A stretch of 64,000 bases of DNA from Rothia sp. (in: high G+C Gram-positive bacteria) (GTDB taxonomy: Bacteria; Actinomycetota; Actinomycetes; Actinomycetales; Micrococcaceae), in contig JAUNHE010000004.1 in NCBI GenBank assembly GCA_030524105.1, positions 1-64,000 of the forward strand. The letters run 5' to 3'. Positions 1 to 9,216 of this stretch are shown here, piece by piece. A program made the position numbers and the translations under genes. Positions within the stretch are counted from its first letter, which is position 1; each line of letters starts with the position of its first letter. Below the pieces are notes generated by a model. The model had not been told where the DNA came from, searched no databases, and saw nothing but the letters and a program-made list of their open reading frames with translations.

Positions 1-53
1 CCGATGACATCCACGGTGTAAACGTGGCGCTCTACCAGCTGAGCTAAAGACCC
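1..53 (-). tRNA. tRNA-Val (anticodon TAC), cut by the left window edge
   Basis: Read on the minus strand, the sequence starts GGGTCTTTAGCTCAG, a standard tRNA 5' end and D-arm, and continues with a 5-bp anticodon stem (CCACG/CGTGG) around the loop TTTACAC. Loop positions 34-36 are TAC, which decodes GTA valine codons. The variable region, T-arm and 3' end lie beyond position 1. Confidence 0.9.
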
Positions 54-201
54 GTTGTCAATCAGTAAAAGCAATCATGCCCTCACGGCGACAAGAAAAT
101 ACTTTACACAGACTTTTGTGCATGTGCAACTTAGTCAGCTGGGTTTTGTCCATTTTCTTCCAGGCAGGCCGGCAGACAGAACCATCAGGGGTAGTTTTCC
201 G

Positions 202-225
202 CCTCTCAGCCTAAACACTGAGGGG
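202..225 (-). terminator. candidate hairpin terminator after the DUF3052 gene
   Basis: CCTCTCAG (202-209) and CTGAGGGG (218-225) form an 8-bp stem with one G-U pair and an 8-nt loop, 29 nt past the stop of the minus-strand DUF3052 gene. There is no T-run, so termination is only an inference. Confidence 0.35.
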
Positions 226-254
226 CAAGTCACCTTCTTCTCTGTGCGGAAGGA

Positions 255-671
255 CTACTGCACCTGCTTCATGACCAGACGTGTAGCTGCCCACTCAGAA
301 CTAGCAGCAGCCGTCGTTGTGACATGTAAACCAGCAACGGGCGCTGCCTGCTGTACATCAAGCGGGGAAACATAACCTTCACGGCCAGACTTAGGGGTCA
401 GAAGCCAAATTACTCCTCCCTCGTCAAGGCCAGAGAGGACGTCCATGAGACCATCCACTAAATCTCCGTCCTCCTCACGCCACCACAGCAGCACTCCGTC
501 AACAACCTCTTGATCATCCTCATCGAGCAGCTCCGAGCCTACCAAATCGCCGAGGGCTTCCCGCAGATCAAAATCAACGTCATCGTCGTAGCCAAATTCC
601 TGGATGAGATCCCCATCCTTGAAACCAAATTGGACTGCCGCTTGATCCGCAGCGGTCTTGGTCTCGCTCAC
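255..671 (-). CDS. DUF3052 family protein
   Basis: This small acidic protein of 138 residues is rich in Asp, Glu and Leu, with a central block WWREEDGDLVDGL. It resembles DUF3052, an actinobacterial family of unknown function whose gene commonly lies divergently next to aceE, as it does here. The GTG start at 671 was chosen because a perfect AGGAGG lies 6 nt upstream; an in-frame start at 689 would put that ribosome binding site inside the gene. There is no signal peptide or membrane segment, so it is probably cytoplasmic. The family assignment is from recalled family features, and no function can be read from the sequence. Confidence 0.8.
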   Translation of the reverse strand: MSETKTAADQAAVQFGFKDGDLIQEFGYDDDVDFDLREALGDLVGSELLDEDDQEVVDGVLLWWREEDGDLVDGLMDVLSGLDEGGVIWLLTPKSGREGYVSPLDVQQAAPVAGLHVTTTAAASSEWAATRLVMKQVQ

Positions 672-692
672 TGAATTCCTCCTGAACATAAG

Positions 693-720
693 AAAATACT
701 CTCTGAAGATAATGATTCAA
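693..720 (-). promoter_or_regulatory. candidate promoter of the DUF3052 gene
   Basis: On the minus strand TTGAAT (720-715) and TATTTT (698-693) are separated by 16 nt, placing transcription start shortly before the AGGAGG of the DUF3052 gene. The match to the sigma-70 consensus is moderate. Confidence 0.35.
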
Positions 721-937
721 ATTCCTAGCAGCAGGCCTTAAACCATCAACTCCCCTTATAAGATAACTGAACACCCCGAAAGCGACTGACGCAACTAAAC
801 ACGACGATTTTGAGACATGTTTCTTACCAGAAGTCCTTAATGTGATTTAAAGAACCCCAGATATTCCGGTGATTGCTAGCAGCGCCAGTACCCCAAACTT
901 GCCTCAATATGACAACATAGGAAACGATAGCGTAAGG

Positions 938-955
938 GTGACCTTTAAAGGTCAC
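938..955. promoter_or_regulatory. perfect 18-bp palindrome upstream of aceE, likely operator
   Basis: GTGACCTTTAAAGGTCAC is identical to its reverse complement over all 18 positions. It has no spacer, so as RNA it would make a poor hairpin, but it suits a dimeric DNA-binding protein. It lies 78 nt before the aceE start and about 265 nt before DUF3052. The regulator is unknown. Confidence 0.55.
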
Positions 956-1033
956 TATTTAGACATGCAGTCATAGAACCCCAGCAAGCTCTTTGACTGC
1001 TCCCATCACAAGCAATCAAAGAGAGGTTGGCTA

Positions 1034-3769
1034 GTGGGACCCTCCGATACCAATGACCACGTCTTAAGTGCTCTAACCAATAGCTTCAAAGACACCGATG
1101 TCGAAGAAACCGCCGAGTGGCTAGAATCGTTTGACCAACTGATCGACGCCCAGGGAACCGAACGGGCACAGTTTATTGTGCGTTCCATCCTGCAGCGGGC
1201 AGGCAACCGCAGTGTTGAGGTGCCCATGGTAACGACCACCGACTACGTTAATACCATCCCCGTTGATCAGGAACCCGAGTATCCCGGCGATGAGCAGATG
1301 GAACGTCGCTATCGGGCCTACCTGCGCTGGAACGCAGCTATTATGGTGCAACGAGCACAAAAATCAACCATTGGTGTTGGTGGCCACATTTCTTCCTATG
1401 CGGGAATCGCCACCCTCTACGAGGTGGGCCTTAACCACTTTTTCCGCGGCCCGGAGCACCCCGGCGGCGGTGACCAAATTTTTTGGCAGGGTCACTCCTC
1501 CCCCGGCAACTACGCCCGGGCTTACTTAGAGGGGCGCCTGAGCGAAGACCAGCTGGATGGGTTCCGCCAGGAAAAGACCAAAGGCGCTGACGGCATGCCC
1601 TCTTACCCGCATCCGCGCGGCCTGCCTGACTTTTGGCAGTTTGCCACCGTCTCGCTGGGTATTGGCCCCATCAATGCTATTTATCAGGCCCAGTTTAACC
1701 GCTACCTGCATAACCGAGGCATTAAAGATACTTCTGAACAGCATGTTTGGGCTTTTCTGGGTGACGGTGAGCTGGACGAAGTGGAGTCACGCGGTGCCCT
1801 CCAGCACGCTGCCAACGATAAACTGGACAACCTTACTTTTGTGGTTAACTGCAACCTGCAGCGTCTGGACGGACCGGTACGCGGCAACGGCAAGATTATC
1901 CAGGAGCTGGAATCCTTCTTTAGAGGGGCCGGCTGGAACGTTATCAAGGTAGTCTGGGGCCGCGAGTGGGATAGCCTGCTTAACAAGGATAAATCCGGTG
2001 AACTTGTACGGATTATGAACGAAACTCCCGACGGGGATTACCAGACTTATAAAGCCGAAGACGGCGGATTCATTCGGGAACACTTCTTTGGCCGTTCTCC
2101 CGAAACTAAAGAGCTCGTTGCCGATATGAGCGACGATGAGATCTGGGCACTCAAGCGGGGCGCCCACGATTACCACAAAGTTTATGCGGCCTATAAGGCT
2201 GCTCTGGAGCACAAGGGTAGACCAACCGTCATCCTTGCCCAGAGTATTAAGGGCTACGGCTTAGGTACTCACTTTGAGGGCCGCAACGCTACCCACCAGA
2301 TGAAGAAGCTGACCATGGATGACCTCAAAACCTTCCGTGATCACTTACGCATACCTATCTCAGATGAAGAACTTGAAAAAGATCTTTACAACCCCCCTTA
2401 CTACCACCCCGGCCCCGACGCTCCCGAAATTAAGTACATGTTAGAACGTCGGGCAGAATTGGGTGGCTTCTTGCCGGCTCGCAAGAATACCCAGCCTGAA
2501 ATTGAGCTGCCCGACCAGAAGGTCTACAAGAGCCTCAAAAAGGGTTCGGGCAAACAGATGGCCGCCACAACCATGACCTTTGTACGGCTCATGAAAGATC
2601 TCATGCGGGAGAAGGACTTTGGCCGGCGGATTGTTCCTATTGTCCCCGATGAAGCCCGCACTTTTGGCATGGACTCCTTCTTTCCTACGGCTAAGATCTA
2701 TAACCCCAGTGGGCAAAACTATTTATCGGTGGACCGGGAGCTCATGCTGGCCTATAAGGAATCCCCCGCCGGTCAGATTCAGCATGTCGGTATCAACGAG
2801 GCCGGTGGTACTGCTGCTTTTACAGCGGCCGGAACCTCCTACGACACGCATGCTCTTCCCATGCTGCCTATTTATATCTACTATTCCATGTTCGGTTTTC
2901 AGCGCACCGGTGACGCTTTCTGGGCAGCTGGAGATATGTTAACGCGTGGCTTTATTGTTGGTGGAACTGCCGGGCGCACCACCCTGACCGGTGAAGGCCT
3001 GCAGCACATGGATGGCCACTCGCCTATCTTGGCCTCAACGAATCCGGCTGTTATCCACTATGACCCCGCCTATGGATATGAAATAGCTCATATTGTAGAA
3101 CGCGGTATTGAACAGATGTACGGCCAAAAAGATGAAGACCACAACGTTATGTACTATCTGACTGTTTATAACGAACCCATCTTGCAGCCCGCTGAACCCG
3201 AAGACCTTGATGTTGCCGGAATTATTGGCGGTATCTACCGGGTAGAAGAGGCTGAAGTTGATGGGCCCCGGGTCCAACTCTTAGCTTCAGGCGTAGGTGT
3301 TCCTTGGGCCCGCCAGGCTGCCCAGCTCTTAGCTGACGACTGGGGAGTCTCGGCCGATGTCTGGTCAGTAACCTCCTGGACTAAGCTGCGCCGGGACGCC
3401 CTAGCTGCCGAACGGGATTACTTCCTATCCGGTGGTAAAAACTCCAGAAAGCCCTTTATTAGCAAGCAGCTTGAAGGGGCGACCGGTCCGATAGTAGCCG
3501 TATCCGATTATTCCTCCGATCTCATGGACGGCATTCGCCAGTATGTGCCTAACGAATTTGCCACCCTGGGTACCGATGGCTGGGGTTTTTCTGATACACG
3601 AGCCGGAGCCCGCCGTTTCTTTAAAGTAGACGCACCCTCAATCGTCGTTCGGGCCCTGCAGATGCTTGCCCAACGCGGTGAAGTAGATGCTCAGCTACCG
3701 GCCCAAGCCTTTGCCCAATACAGATTAGATGAAAATAAACCCGCTACTGAACCAAATGGTGAAGAGTAG
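1034..3769 (+). CDS. aceE: pyruvate dehydrogenase E1 component, homodimeric type
   Basis: AceE decarboxylates pyruvate on thiamine diphosphate and passes the acetyl group to the E2 lipoyl domain, giving acetyl-CoA. The 911-residue length fits the single-chain E1 of Actinobacteria and Proteobacteria. The thiamine diphosphate motif is visible as GDG at 243-245 followed by NCN at 272-274 and the conserved [11 protein letters not shown]. The start is GTG with GAGAGG 7 nt upstream. It leads into fabD, so the order couples acetyl-CoA supply to fatty-acid synthesis. In Mycobacterium a FasR-type regulator gene lies between aceE and fabD; only 106 nt separate the genes here and no such gene is present. 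Confidence 0.97.
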   Translation: MGPSDTNDHVLSALTNSFKDTDVEETAEWLESFDQLIDAQGTERAQFIVRSILQRAGNRSVEVPMVTTTDYVNTIPVDQEPEYPGDEQMERRYRAYLRWNAAIMVQRAQKSTIGVGGHISSYAGIATLYEVGLNHFFRGPEHPGGGDQIFWQGHSSPGNYARAYLEGRLSEDQLDGFRQEKTKGADGMPSYPHPRGLPDFWQFATVSLGIGPINAIYQAQFNRYLHNRGIKDTSEQHVWAFLGDGELDEVESRGALQHAANDKLDNLTFVVNCNLQRLDGPVRGNGKIIQELESFFRGAGWNVIKVVWGREWDSLLNKDKSGELVRIMNETPDGDYQTYKAEDGGFIREHFFGRSPETKELVADMSDDEIWALKRGAHDYHKVYAAYKAALEHKGRPTVILAQSIKGYGLGTHFEGRNATHQMKKLTMDDLKTFRDHLRIPISDEELEKDLYNPPYYHPGPDAPEIKYMLERRAELGGFLPARKNTQPEIELPDQKVYKSLKKGSGKQMAATTMTFVRLMKDLMREKDFGRRIVPIVPDEARTFGMDSFFPTAKIYNPSGQNYLSVDRELMLAYKESPAGQIQHVGINEAGGTAAFTAAGTSYDTHALPMLPIYIYYSMFGFQRTGDAFWAAGDMLTRGFIVGGTAGRTTLTGEGLQHMDGHSPILASTNPAVIHYDPAYGYEIAHIVERGIEQMYGQKDEDHNVMYYLTVYNEPILQPAEPEDLDVAGIIGGIYRVEEAEVDGPRVQLLASGVGVPWARQAAQLLADDWGVSADVWSVTSWTKLRRDALAAERDYFLSGGKNSRKPFISKQLEGATGPIVAVSDYSSDLMDGIRQYVPNEFATLGTDGWGFSDTRAGARRFFKVDAPSIVVRALQMLAQRGEVDAQLPAQAFAQYRLDENKPATEPNGEE

Positions 3770-3792
3770 TCCCGGCTAGTGTTACTGGATTT

Positions 3793-3830
3793 GAGCCTGC
3801 TGTCTATCTGCTAGGATAAGCAGCAGGCTC
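3793..3830 (+). terminator. 10-bp inverted repeat between aceE and fabD
   Basis: GAGCCTGCTG (3793-3802) and CAGCAGGCTC (3821-3830) are perfectly complementary around an 18-nt loop. It follows the aceE stop by 23 nt and precedes fabD by 45 nt. There is no T-run, so it may be a weak terminator, an attenuator or an mRNA-processing hairpin. Confidence 0.45.
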
Positions 3831-3875
3831 ATGCTATACCCCCTGAGCACCCGCAAAACTCTTCAAGGATAGTTA

Positions 3876-4793
3876 ATGATCAGCATTGTTTGCCCCGGGC
3901 AAGGATCGCAAAAACCCGGTTTTCTAACCCCCTGGCTAGAATATGAAGGAGTTAAGCAGCACCTTGAGAGGCTCTCGGAGGCTGCTGAGCTTGACCTAGG
4001 CTACTACGGTACACAGGCTGATGAGCAAACCATTAAGGATACGGTTATAGCCCAGCCGCTCATCGTTGCTGCCGGTCTTATTGCCGGCCGGCTCCTGCAA
4101 AAGTCACCGGCCTACCAGCCGGCAGAAATCATTTTTGCAGGCCACTCGGTAGGAGAAGTAACAGCTGCCGCCCTAAGCGGTGTCCTAAGTGACCAAGACG
4201 CTTTAAGGTTTATTAAGGTGAGAGCCCAGGGCATGGCTGCCGCAGCCCAGGATAAGGCAAGCGGAATGTGCGCTGTGCTAGGTGGTGAGCAGAGCGAAGT
4301 TTTAGCCGCTATCCAGGAAGCAGGCCTGACTGCAGCCAACTTTAACGGCCCCGGTCAGATTGTTGCTGCCGGTAGCACGGATAAGCTGCAGGAATTTGCT
4401 GCCCAACCACCCCGCAAGACTCGAGTTATTAGCCTTAAGGTTGCCGCAGCCTTTCACACCCCTTTTATGGAGGCCGCCCGCCAGCCCTTAGCCAGCTTTG
4501 CAGCCGGCTTAAAGGTGGAAGATCCTAACAGCCTTTTACTGGCAAATTCAGATGGTAAGGCCGTCCAATCCGGCCGGGACTTTGTGGATGGCTTGGTCGA
4601 TCAGGTAGTCAAACCGGTTCGGTGGGATCTGTGTATGCAAACTCTTGCCCAAAGTCAGCTAAGCACTCTACTGGAGGTCTGCCCCGCTGCCACCCTGATC
4701 GGGCTGGCTAAACGTTCCCTTAAAGGCCTGCCAACTATCGCAGTCAATACTCCGGCAGATCTGCCGGCAGCCAGCCAAGCCCTTGCAGCTTAA
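3876..4793 (+). CDS. fabD: malonyl-CoA:ACP transacylase
   Basis: FabD moves malonyl from CoA to acyl carrier protein to feed type II fatty-acid synthesis. The 305-residue protein shows the GQGSQ motif at 8-12, the nucleophile elbow GHSVGE with Ser91, and the catalytic His194 in AAFHTPFM. AAGGAT upstream of the ATG serves as ribosome binding site. It is the first gene of a fabD-fabH-acpP-fabF set, the usual actinobacterial order. All active-site residues are present and the length is normal. Confidence 0.96.
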   Translation: MISIVCPGQGSQKPGFLTPWLEYEGVKQHLERLSEAAELDLGYYGTQADEQTIKDTVIAQPLIVAAGLIAGRLLQKSPAYQPAEIIFAGHSVGEVTAAALSGVLSDQDALRFIKVRAQGMAAAAQDKASGMCAVLGGEQSEVLAAIQEAGLTAANFNGPGQIVAAGSTDKLQEFAAQPPRKTRVISLKVAAAFHTPFMEAARQPLASFAAGLKVEDPNSLLLANSDGKAVQSGRDFVDGLVDQVVKPVRWDLCMQTLAQSQLSTLLEVCPAATLIGLAKRSLKGLPTIAVNTPADLPAASQALAA

Positions 4794-4837
4794 ATAAGCC
4801 CCTTACTGCTCCCACCCTACGTATTTGAAGGATAGCC

Positions 4838-5863
4838 ATGACAACCCTCAAACAGCACCAAGCAACGCAGGCCTCCCGCATTCTAGGCTACGGTGCATCT
4901 CGGCCAGATCTACGGGTCAGCAACGACGATATTGCCGGACCCATCAACTCTTCGGACGAGTGGATCCGTCAACGCACCGGAATTGTTACCCGTCAGCGGG
5001 CCAGCGAAAAAATTTCGGTAGCAGACATGGCTATTGAAGCAGGCCAGGATGCCCTGAAGGCTTCCGGAGTTAAGGGTTCTGAGATAGACGCTGTTATCCT
5101 AGCAACCATCTCCCACCCTTATGCCACGCCCTCACTGGCTTCCTTGGTGGCCGCTGCCCTGGGGAGCAAGTGTGCTGCCTACGATATTTCTGCAGCCTGC
5201 GCAGGCTTCTGCTATGGGATAGCCCAGGCTGACGCCCTGATCCGAGCCGGTCTGGCAGAGCACGTGCTGGTTATTGGGGTAGAGAAGCTCAGCGATCTTA
5301 TTGACAATACGGAACGCAGCATTTCCTTCCTCCTCGGTGACGGCGCCGGTGCAGCCCTTCTTGGTCCTTCCTCCACTGCCGGTGTAGGACCGACCGTATG
5401 GGGTTCAGATGGTGACCGCTGGGATGCCGTCGGGATGTCCCACTCTCTGCTGGACATTAAAAATCGAGATTTTGTGGCAAACCCCGTCACCGAAGGGGAA
5501 AAGATTTGGCCTACCCTGCGCCAGGATGGCCAGGCTGTTTTTCGTTGGGCGGTCTGGGAAATGGCTAAAGTTGCCCAGGAGGCTATTGCTCAAGCCGGTA
5601 TCACCGTTGATGAGCTTGCCGCTCTTATACCCCACCAGGCCAATGAACGCATCATTGATCAAATGGTTAAAACTCTTAAACTACCTGACAGGGTTAAGGT
5701 AGGTCGCGATATCGTAGAGGCCGGTAACACTTCTGCTGCCTCCGTTCCCTTGGCTGCCCACCGGCTCCTGCAAGAAAACCCAGAGCTGTCGGGTCAGTGC
5801 GCCCTGCATATCGGTTTTGGGGCGGGCTTAACCTACGCAGCTCAGGTGGTTATTCTTCCCTAA
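4838..5863 (+). CDS. fabH: beta-ketoacyl-ACP synthase III
   Basis: FabH starts fatty-acid synthesis by condensing an acyl-CoA primer with malonyl-ACP. The 341-residue protein has the full Cys121-His266-Asn297 triad in the contexts SAACAGF, PHQAN and AGNTSAAS. AAGGAT lies before the ATG, as for fabD 44 nt upstream, suggesting one transcript. In Gram-positive bacteria FabH selects branched or straight primers, but primer choice cannot be read here. It is related to OleA at 38379 but lacks the OleA-specific glutamate context. Confidence 0.96.
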   Translation: MTTLKQHQATQASRILGYGASRPDLRVSNDDIAGPINSSDEWIRQRTGIVTRQRASEKISVADMAIEAGQDALKASGVKGSEIDAVILATISHPYATPSLASLVAAALGSKCAAYDISAACAGFCYGIAQADALIRAGLAEHVLVIGVEKLSDLIDNTERSISFLLGDGAGAALLGPSSTAGVGPTVWGSDGDRWDAVGMSHSLLDIKNRDFVANPVTEGEKIWPTLRQDGQAVFRWAVWEMAKVAQEAIAQAGITVDELAALIPHQANERIIDQMVKTLKLPDRVKVGRDIVEAGNTSAASVPLAAHRLLQENPELSGQCALHIGFGAGLTYAAQVVILP

Positions 5864-5961
5864 TTTTGATTAAGCACCGTGGCTAGCCAGTAGTTTTGAA
5901 ATCTGCTGCACTATTTTTCAAATCTACACGTCACGGCCATAAGTGAAGCCTAAAAAAGGAT

Positions 5962-6020
5962 ACACTCTAACGCGGGAGTCTTTTACCTCCAAAAGACGGT
6001 GCACCCCGGTTTAGGAGTGT
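5962..6020 (+). promoter_or_regulatory. structured leader upstream of acpP
   Basis: ACACTC (5962-5967) pairs with GAGTGT (6015-6020), TAA with TTA, and CGGG (5973-5976) with CCCG (6005-6008). Inside is a perfect 7-bp hairpin, GTCTTTT/AAAAGAC (5978-5997), with loop ACCTCC. The loop bases CTCC could pair with GGAG of the acpP ribosome binding site (AAAGGAG, 6047-6053). The fold suggests an RNA control or stability element. TACACT at 5961-5966 also resembles a -10 box, which would be an alternative reading. Confidence 0.45.
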
Positions 6021-6058
6021 GACACAGTATCCACCATTACACAAGCAAAGGAGCCGGC

Positions 6059-6301
6059 ATGGCTAATAAGGAAGAAATCCTTGCGGGATTGGCAGAAATT
6101 GTTAACGAAGAAACCGGTGTTGAAGTCGAGGACGTTCAGCTGGATAAATCTTTTACCGAAGATTTGGATATTGACTCCATCTCGATGATGACCATTGTTG
6201 TTAATGCCGAAGAAAAGTTTGAAGTAACCATTCCCGATGAAGAGGTTAAGAACCTGCGTACCGTAGGAGATGCCGTCACCTTTATTGAGAAGGCCAGCTA
6301 A
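6059..6301 (+). CDS. acpP: acyl carrier protein
   Basis: AcpP carries growing acyl chains on a 4'-phosphopantetheine arm. The 80-residue acidic protein has the attachment serine Ser40 in the DIDSISMM motif (consensus DSL; here DSI). The ATG is preceded by a strong AAAGGAG at 5-nt spacing. Unlike fabD and fabH it is set apart from its upstream neighbour by 195 nt with a folded leader, which could allow the high, separate expression typical of acpP. Confidence 0.96.
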   Translation: MANKEEILAGLAEIVNEETGVEVEDVQLDKSFTEDLDIDSISMMTIVVNAEEKFEVTIPDEEVKNLRTVGDAVTFIEKAS

Positions 6302-6395
6302 GGTATAGCCCTCACCCTTGGGCGCGGTACCGGCAGATGGTCAACCGCGCCCAATACCTTTTTCACCCGCATCACCGACACAAGAAAGCGTCACT

Positions 6396-7664
6396 ATGAC
6401 TACAAAAGTTGTTGTAACAGGACTTGGAGCAAGCACACCCTTAGGAGGGGACGTTTCGACGACCTGGGCGCAGGCCCTCAAAGGGGTATCTGGTGTCCGT
6501 TACCTTGATGATGCCTGGGTGGAACAATACGAGCTACCGGTAAAGTTTGCCGCTAAAGCGGCTGTTCAGCCGGTAGACTCGGGACGGCTCAGCAAGGTTG
6601 AAGCTAAACGTCAGGACCCCTCTGCCCAATTTGCCCTGGTTGCTGCCCGAGAGGCCTGGGAGGATGCCGGCCTGGGGGCCGATAATGCTGAAGATGCCCC
6701 GGGGCTGGATCCTGAACGTACTGCGGTTGCCTTCGGTACCGGAATTGGTGGGGTCTGGACCCTGCTAGACTCCTGGGATACCCTGCGTGAAAAGGGGCCC
6801 CGAAGGGTGCTTCCTCTCACGGTTCCTATGCTTATGCCTAACAGCTGTGCTGCCGCTGTCTCTATGTCTCTCAAAGCACGTGCAGCTGCCCAAACAGTGG
6901 TTTCTGCCTGCGCTTCTTCGACAGAAGCTCTGGACATTGGGCTAGGTTTAATCCTCTCCGGCAAGGCTGATCTGGTGATTGCTGGCGGTGCGGAGGCGGC
7001 TATTCATCCCCTGCCTATTGCTGCTTTTGCAAAAATGCAGGCCCTCTCTACTCGCAATGATGATCCTCAGGCTGCCTCTAGGCCCTATGACCTAGACCGC
7101 GACGGTTTTGTCATGGGTGAGGGTGCGGCAGCACTCATCCTAGAATCCGAGGAGCATGCCCTGGCCCGAGGAGCCCATATTTATGCAGAGCTGGCTGGCA
7201 GTGGTGTTTCAGCCGATTCTTACCACATCACCGCCCCAGACCCGCAGGCACTGGGCGCAGTCCGTGCCCTCAAAGAGGCCCTATCTGCTGGCGGCATTGA
7301 CCCCAGCAGTGTTGTCCACATCAATGCGCATGCAACCTCTACCCCGGTAGGAGACAGCCCAGAGTCGCTGGCCCTGCACCAGGTTTTTGCTGAACATACC
7401 GGTAATATTGCTGTTTCTGCTACCAAGTCAATGACCGGGCACCTGCTGGGTGCGGCAGGCGCCTTAGAGGCAGTGCTGACCGTTAAAGCCCTTGAGGACC
7501 GCATGGCCCCCTGCACCATTAACTTAGATAGGCAGGATCCGGCCATCGATCTAGATATTGTTACTCAGGCCCGCAAGCTGCCCGATGGAGATATCGTTGC
7601 CCTGTCTAATTCTTTTGGTTTCGGCGGCCACAACGCGGTTGTTGCTTTTAGAAGTAGCAGGTAA
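6396..7664 (+). CDS. fabF: beta-ketoacyl-ACP synthase II
   Basis: FabF extends acyl-ACP by two carbons during fatty-acid synthesis. The 422-residue protein has the Cys172-His312-His349 triad (VVSACASS, INAHATSTP, SMTGHLLGA) and the C-terminal NSFGFGGHN loop. The ATG at 6396 was chosen because homologues begin with MTTKVVVTG. The frame is open to an ATG at 6318, which would add 26 low-complexity residues. The ribosome binding site is weak (AAGAAAG). It ends 12 nt from the convergent DUF3145 gene. Confidence 0.95.
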   Translation: MTTKVVVTGLGASTPLGGDVSTTWAQALKGVSGVRYLDDAWVEQYELPVKFAAKAAVQPVDSGRLSKVEAKRQDPSAQFALVAAREAWEDAGLGADNAEDAPGLDPERTAVAFGTGIGGVWTLLDSWDTLREKGPRRVLPLTVPMLMPNSCAAAVSMSLKARAAAQTVVSACASSTEALDIGLGLILSGKADLVIAGGAEAAIHPLPIAAFAKMQALSTRNDDPQAASRPYDLDRDGFVMGEGAAALILESEEHALARGAHIYAELAGSGVSADSYHITAPDPQALGAVRALKEALSAGGIDPSSVVHINAHATSTPVGDSPESLALHQVFAEHTGNIAVSATKSMTGHLLGAAGALEAVLTVKALEDRMAPCTINLDRQDPAIDLDIVTQARKLPDGDIVALSNSFGFGGHNAVVAFRSSR

Positions 7665-7676
7665 AACAGGAAAGAG

Positions 7677-8213
7677 CTAGGCCCGGGAGGATGCCTGGAT
7701 TGGGATAACCTTGTGCTGGCCTCCTTGCGCTGACCGCAAGGGTTCAAGCTCATCATTCCAGGCCTCCCCCAAGGCAAGAGAAAATTGTTTCAGCAAGATA
7801 TCGGGATCACCTAAAGACTTTTCATAGGCTGCTCGTACCCTGTCTTCATTGATTAAAAAATTTCCGGCATGGTCGGTTGCTGAATAAAAGATTCCCAAGC
7901 GTGGGGTGTACATAAACCAGCCGGGAAGATCCTGGCTGCTGCCCTCTTCGCTGATTTCAAACCAGATATTGGGAATCTGTCGCAGGGCAGAGGCTAGCAG
8001 AGCAGCTGTCCCCGCCTTTGCCTGCCAGGTTAGTCTGGCGCAAACAAAACCTTGCATGTGCTCCTGGGCTTGCCAGGAAATTTTTGGCTGCTGGTTTAGG
8101 ACATCCTTCAGGACCCAGGCCAGGTGAGGAAGCATGGCCTGCTGCACGGCATGGATATAAAGCATGCCGCCGGACTCGGTTAAATCTTGTGAATCCTTTT
8201 GATTCTGGTGCAC
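7677..8213 (-). CDS. DUF3145 family protein
   Basis: This 178-residue protein resembles DUF3145, an actinobacterial family of unknown function often found beside fabF. Conserved-looking stretches include MLYIHAV, a W-rich middle, FMYTPRLGIF and the end block EAWNDELEPLR. The start is uncertain: a GTG at 8213 gives the length used, while an ATG at 8165 begins exactly at MLYIH; neither has a clear ribosome binding site. It lies 20 nt after xerC on the same strand, so the two may share a transcript. It may act in lipid metabolism, but that rests only on context. Confidence 0.75.
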   Translation of the reverse strand: MHQNQKDSQDLTESGGMLYIHAVQQAMLPHLAWVLKDVLNQQPKISWQAQEHMQGFVCARLTWQAKAGTAALLASALRQIPNIWFEISEEGSSQDLPGWFMYTPRLGIFYSATDHAGNFLINEDRVRAAYEKSLGDPDILLKQFSLALGEAWNDELEPLRSAQGGQHKVIPIQASSRA

Positions 8214-8233
8214 ACTGTTAGATTACCCTGTGT

Positions 8234-9184
8234 TTATGCACGTGGGTGTGCATTTTTATAGGTTAAAGCCAGTCTTTCAACAGAAACATGGGTGTAAATC
8301 TGAGTTGTGGACAAAGAAGAATGGCCTAGTAGCTCTTGTACGGCCCTGATATCTGCTCCAGCATCAACCATGTGGGTGGCAGCGCTGTGGCGTAGGACGT
8401 GGGCGCCAGAAGCCTGAGTGTTAGGTAGCTGCTGCATCCTTTGGGTCAGTGCTGCCCGTAGCTGGCGAGGATTTGCCCTCCCCCCACGCGGCCCAATAAA
8501 AAGTGCCTCCTGCAGGCTGGCAGCAGCCTTAAACCATTGAGGTCGGCCCCGGGTGACCCACAGGTCAAGGGCACGCATGGCCGGCTGTCCAAAAGGGACC
8601 GTTCTTTCTTTATTGCCTTTTCCCAGTACCCTAATACTGTAATGATCACGATCAATGCTGGACAGGTTGAGACTACATAACTCAGCAATGCGGATTCCAC
8701 TTGCGTAGAGTAGCTCCATCACAGCTAAAAGCCTCATGAGGTGAGCATTGCTAGGGTCCTCCTTAAGATCGGCATAAACTAAATCCAGCAAGGTAACCAT
8801 TTGCTGCTGGCTTAAAACCGTCGGCAGGTAACCTTCCTTTTTAGGTACAGCCAAAGTCAAAGCGGGGTTAAGATCCAGCAACCCTTCTTCAGTGGCCCAG
8901 GCAAAAAATGACCGTAGGCTGGAGCTGCGCCGAGCCAAAGATGATTTGCTGCCTTGTTGGGTATGCAAGCTTGCTAACCAGGACCGGATATGGTTGATAT
9001 TAATATCGGCAAGGTGTTCTGTGCCCGACTTAAGGAGGTAGGAGAAAAAAGCTGACAGGTCAGACCGGTAGGCCTCTACGGTAGCCGGCGCCCGAAACTT
9101 TTCGTAGCGCAAGTAACGCAGATAGTCCTCAAGAACCTGAACAAATTCCTTCTTACCGCCGCTACCTTTTGTCTGTGGCACCAT
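8234..9184 (-). CDS. xerC: tyrosine recombinase XerC
   Basis: This site-specific recombinase resolves chromosome dimers at dif, normally with XerD. The 316-residue protein has the SAM-like DNA-binding N-terminal domain (about 15-105) and all six catalytic residues: Arg165, Lys189, His262, Arg265, His288 and Tyr297. GGGAGGG lies about 7 nt before the ATG. Its place downstream of dprA matches xerC in other Actinobacteria, which favours XerC over XerD. No att sites, phage genes or integron features are nearby, so it is a housekeeping recombinase rather than an integrase. Confidence 0.9.
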   Translation of the reverse strand: MVPQTKGSGGKKEFVQVLEDYLRYLRYEKFRAPATVEAYRSDLSAFFSYLLKSGTEHLADININHIRSWLASLHTQQGSKSSLARRSSSLRSFFAWATEEGLLDLNPALTLAVPKKEGYLPTVLSQQQMVTLLDLVYADLKEDPSNAHLMRLLAVMELLYASGIRIAELCSLNLSSIDRDHYSIRVLGKGNKERTVPFGQPAMRALDLWVTRGRPQWFKAAASLQEALFIGPRGGRANPRQLRAALTQRMQQLPNTQASGAHVLRHSAATHMVDAGADIRAVQELLGHSSLSTTQIYTHVSVERLALTYKNAHPRA

Positions 9185-9216
9185 CGCTTTACCCTCCCGA
9201 ACACTAGCCTATCAAG

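Larger units (their letters stand above)
672..1033. other. 362-nt intergenic region between DUF3052 and aceE
   Basis: No gene is visible here. The region is AT-rich near the DUF3052 side, where a candidate minus-strand promoter lies at 693-720. Toward aceE it holds the 18-bp perfect palindrome at 938-955. I could not identify a convincing -35/-10 pair for aceE, although the short GAGAGG before its GTG start can serve as a ribosome binding site. Confidence 0.7.

Noticed and set aside
8234-9184. Integrase of a mobile element
   Set aside because: The protein fits housekeeping XerC by length and neighbours, and no att sites or mobile genes are near.
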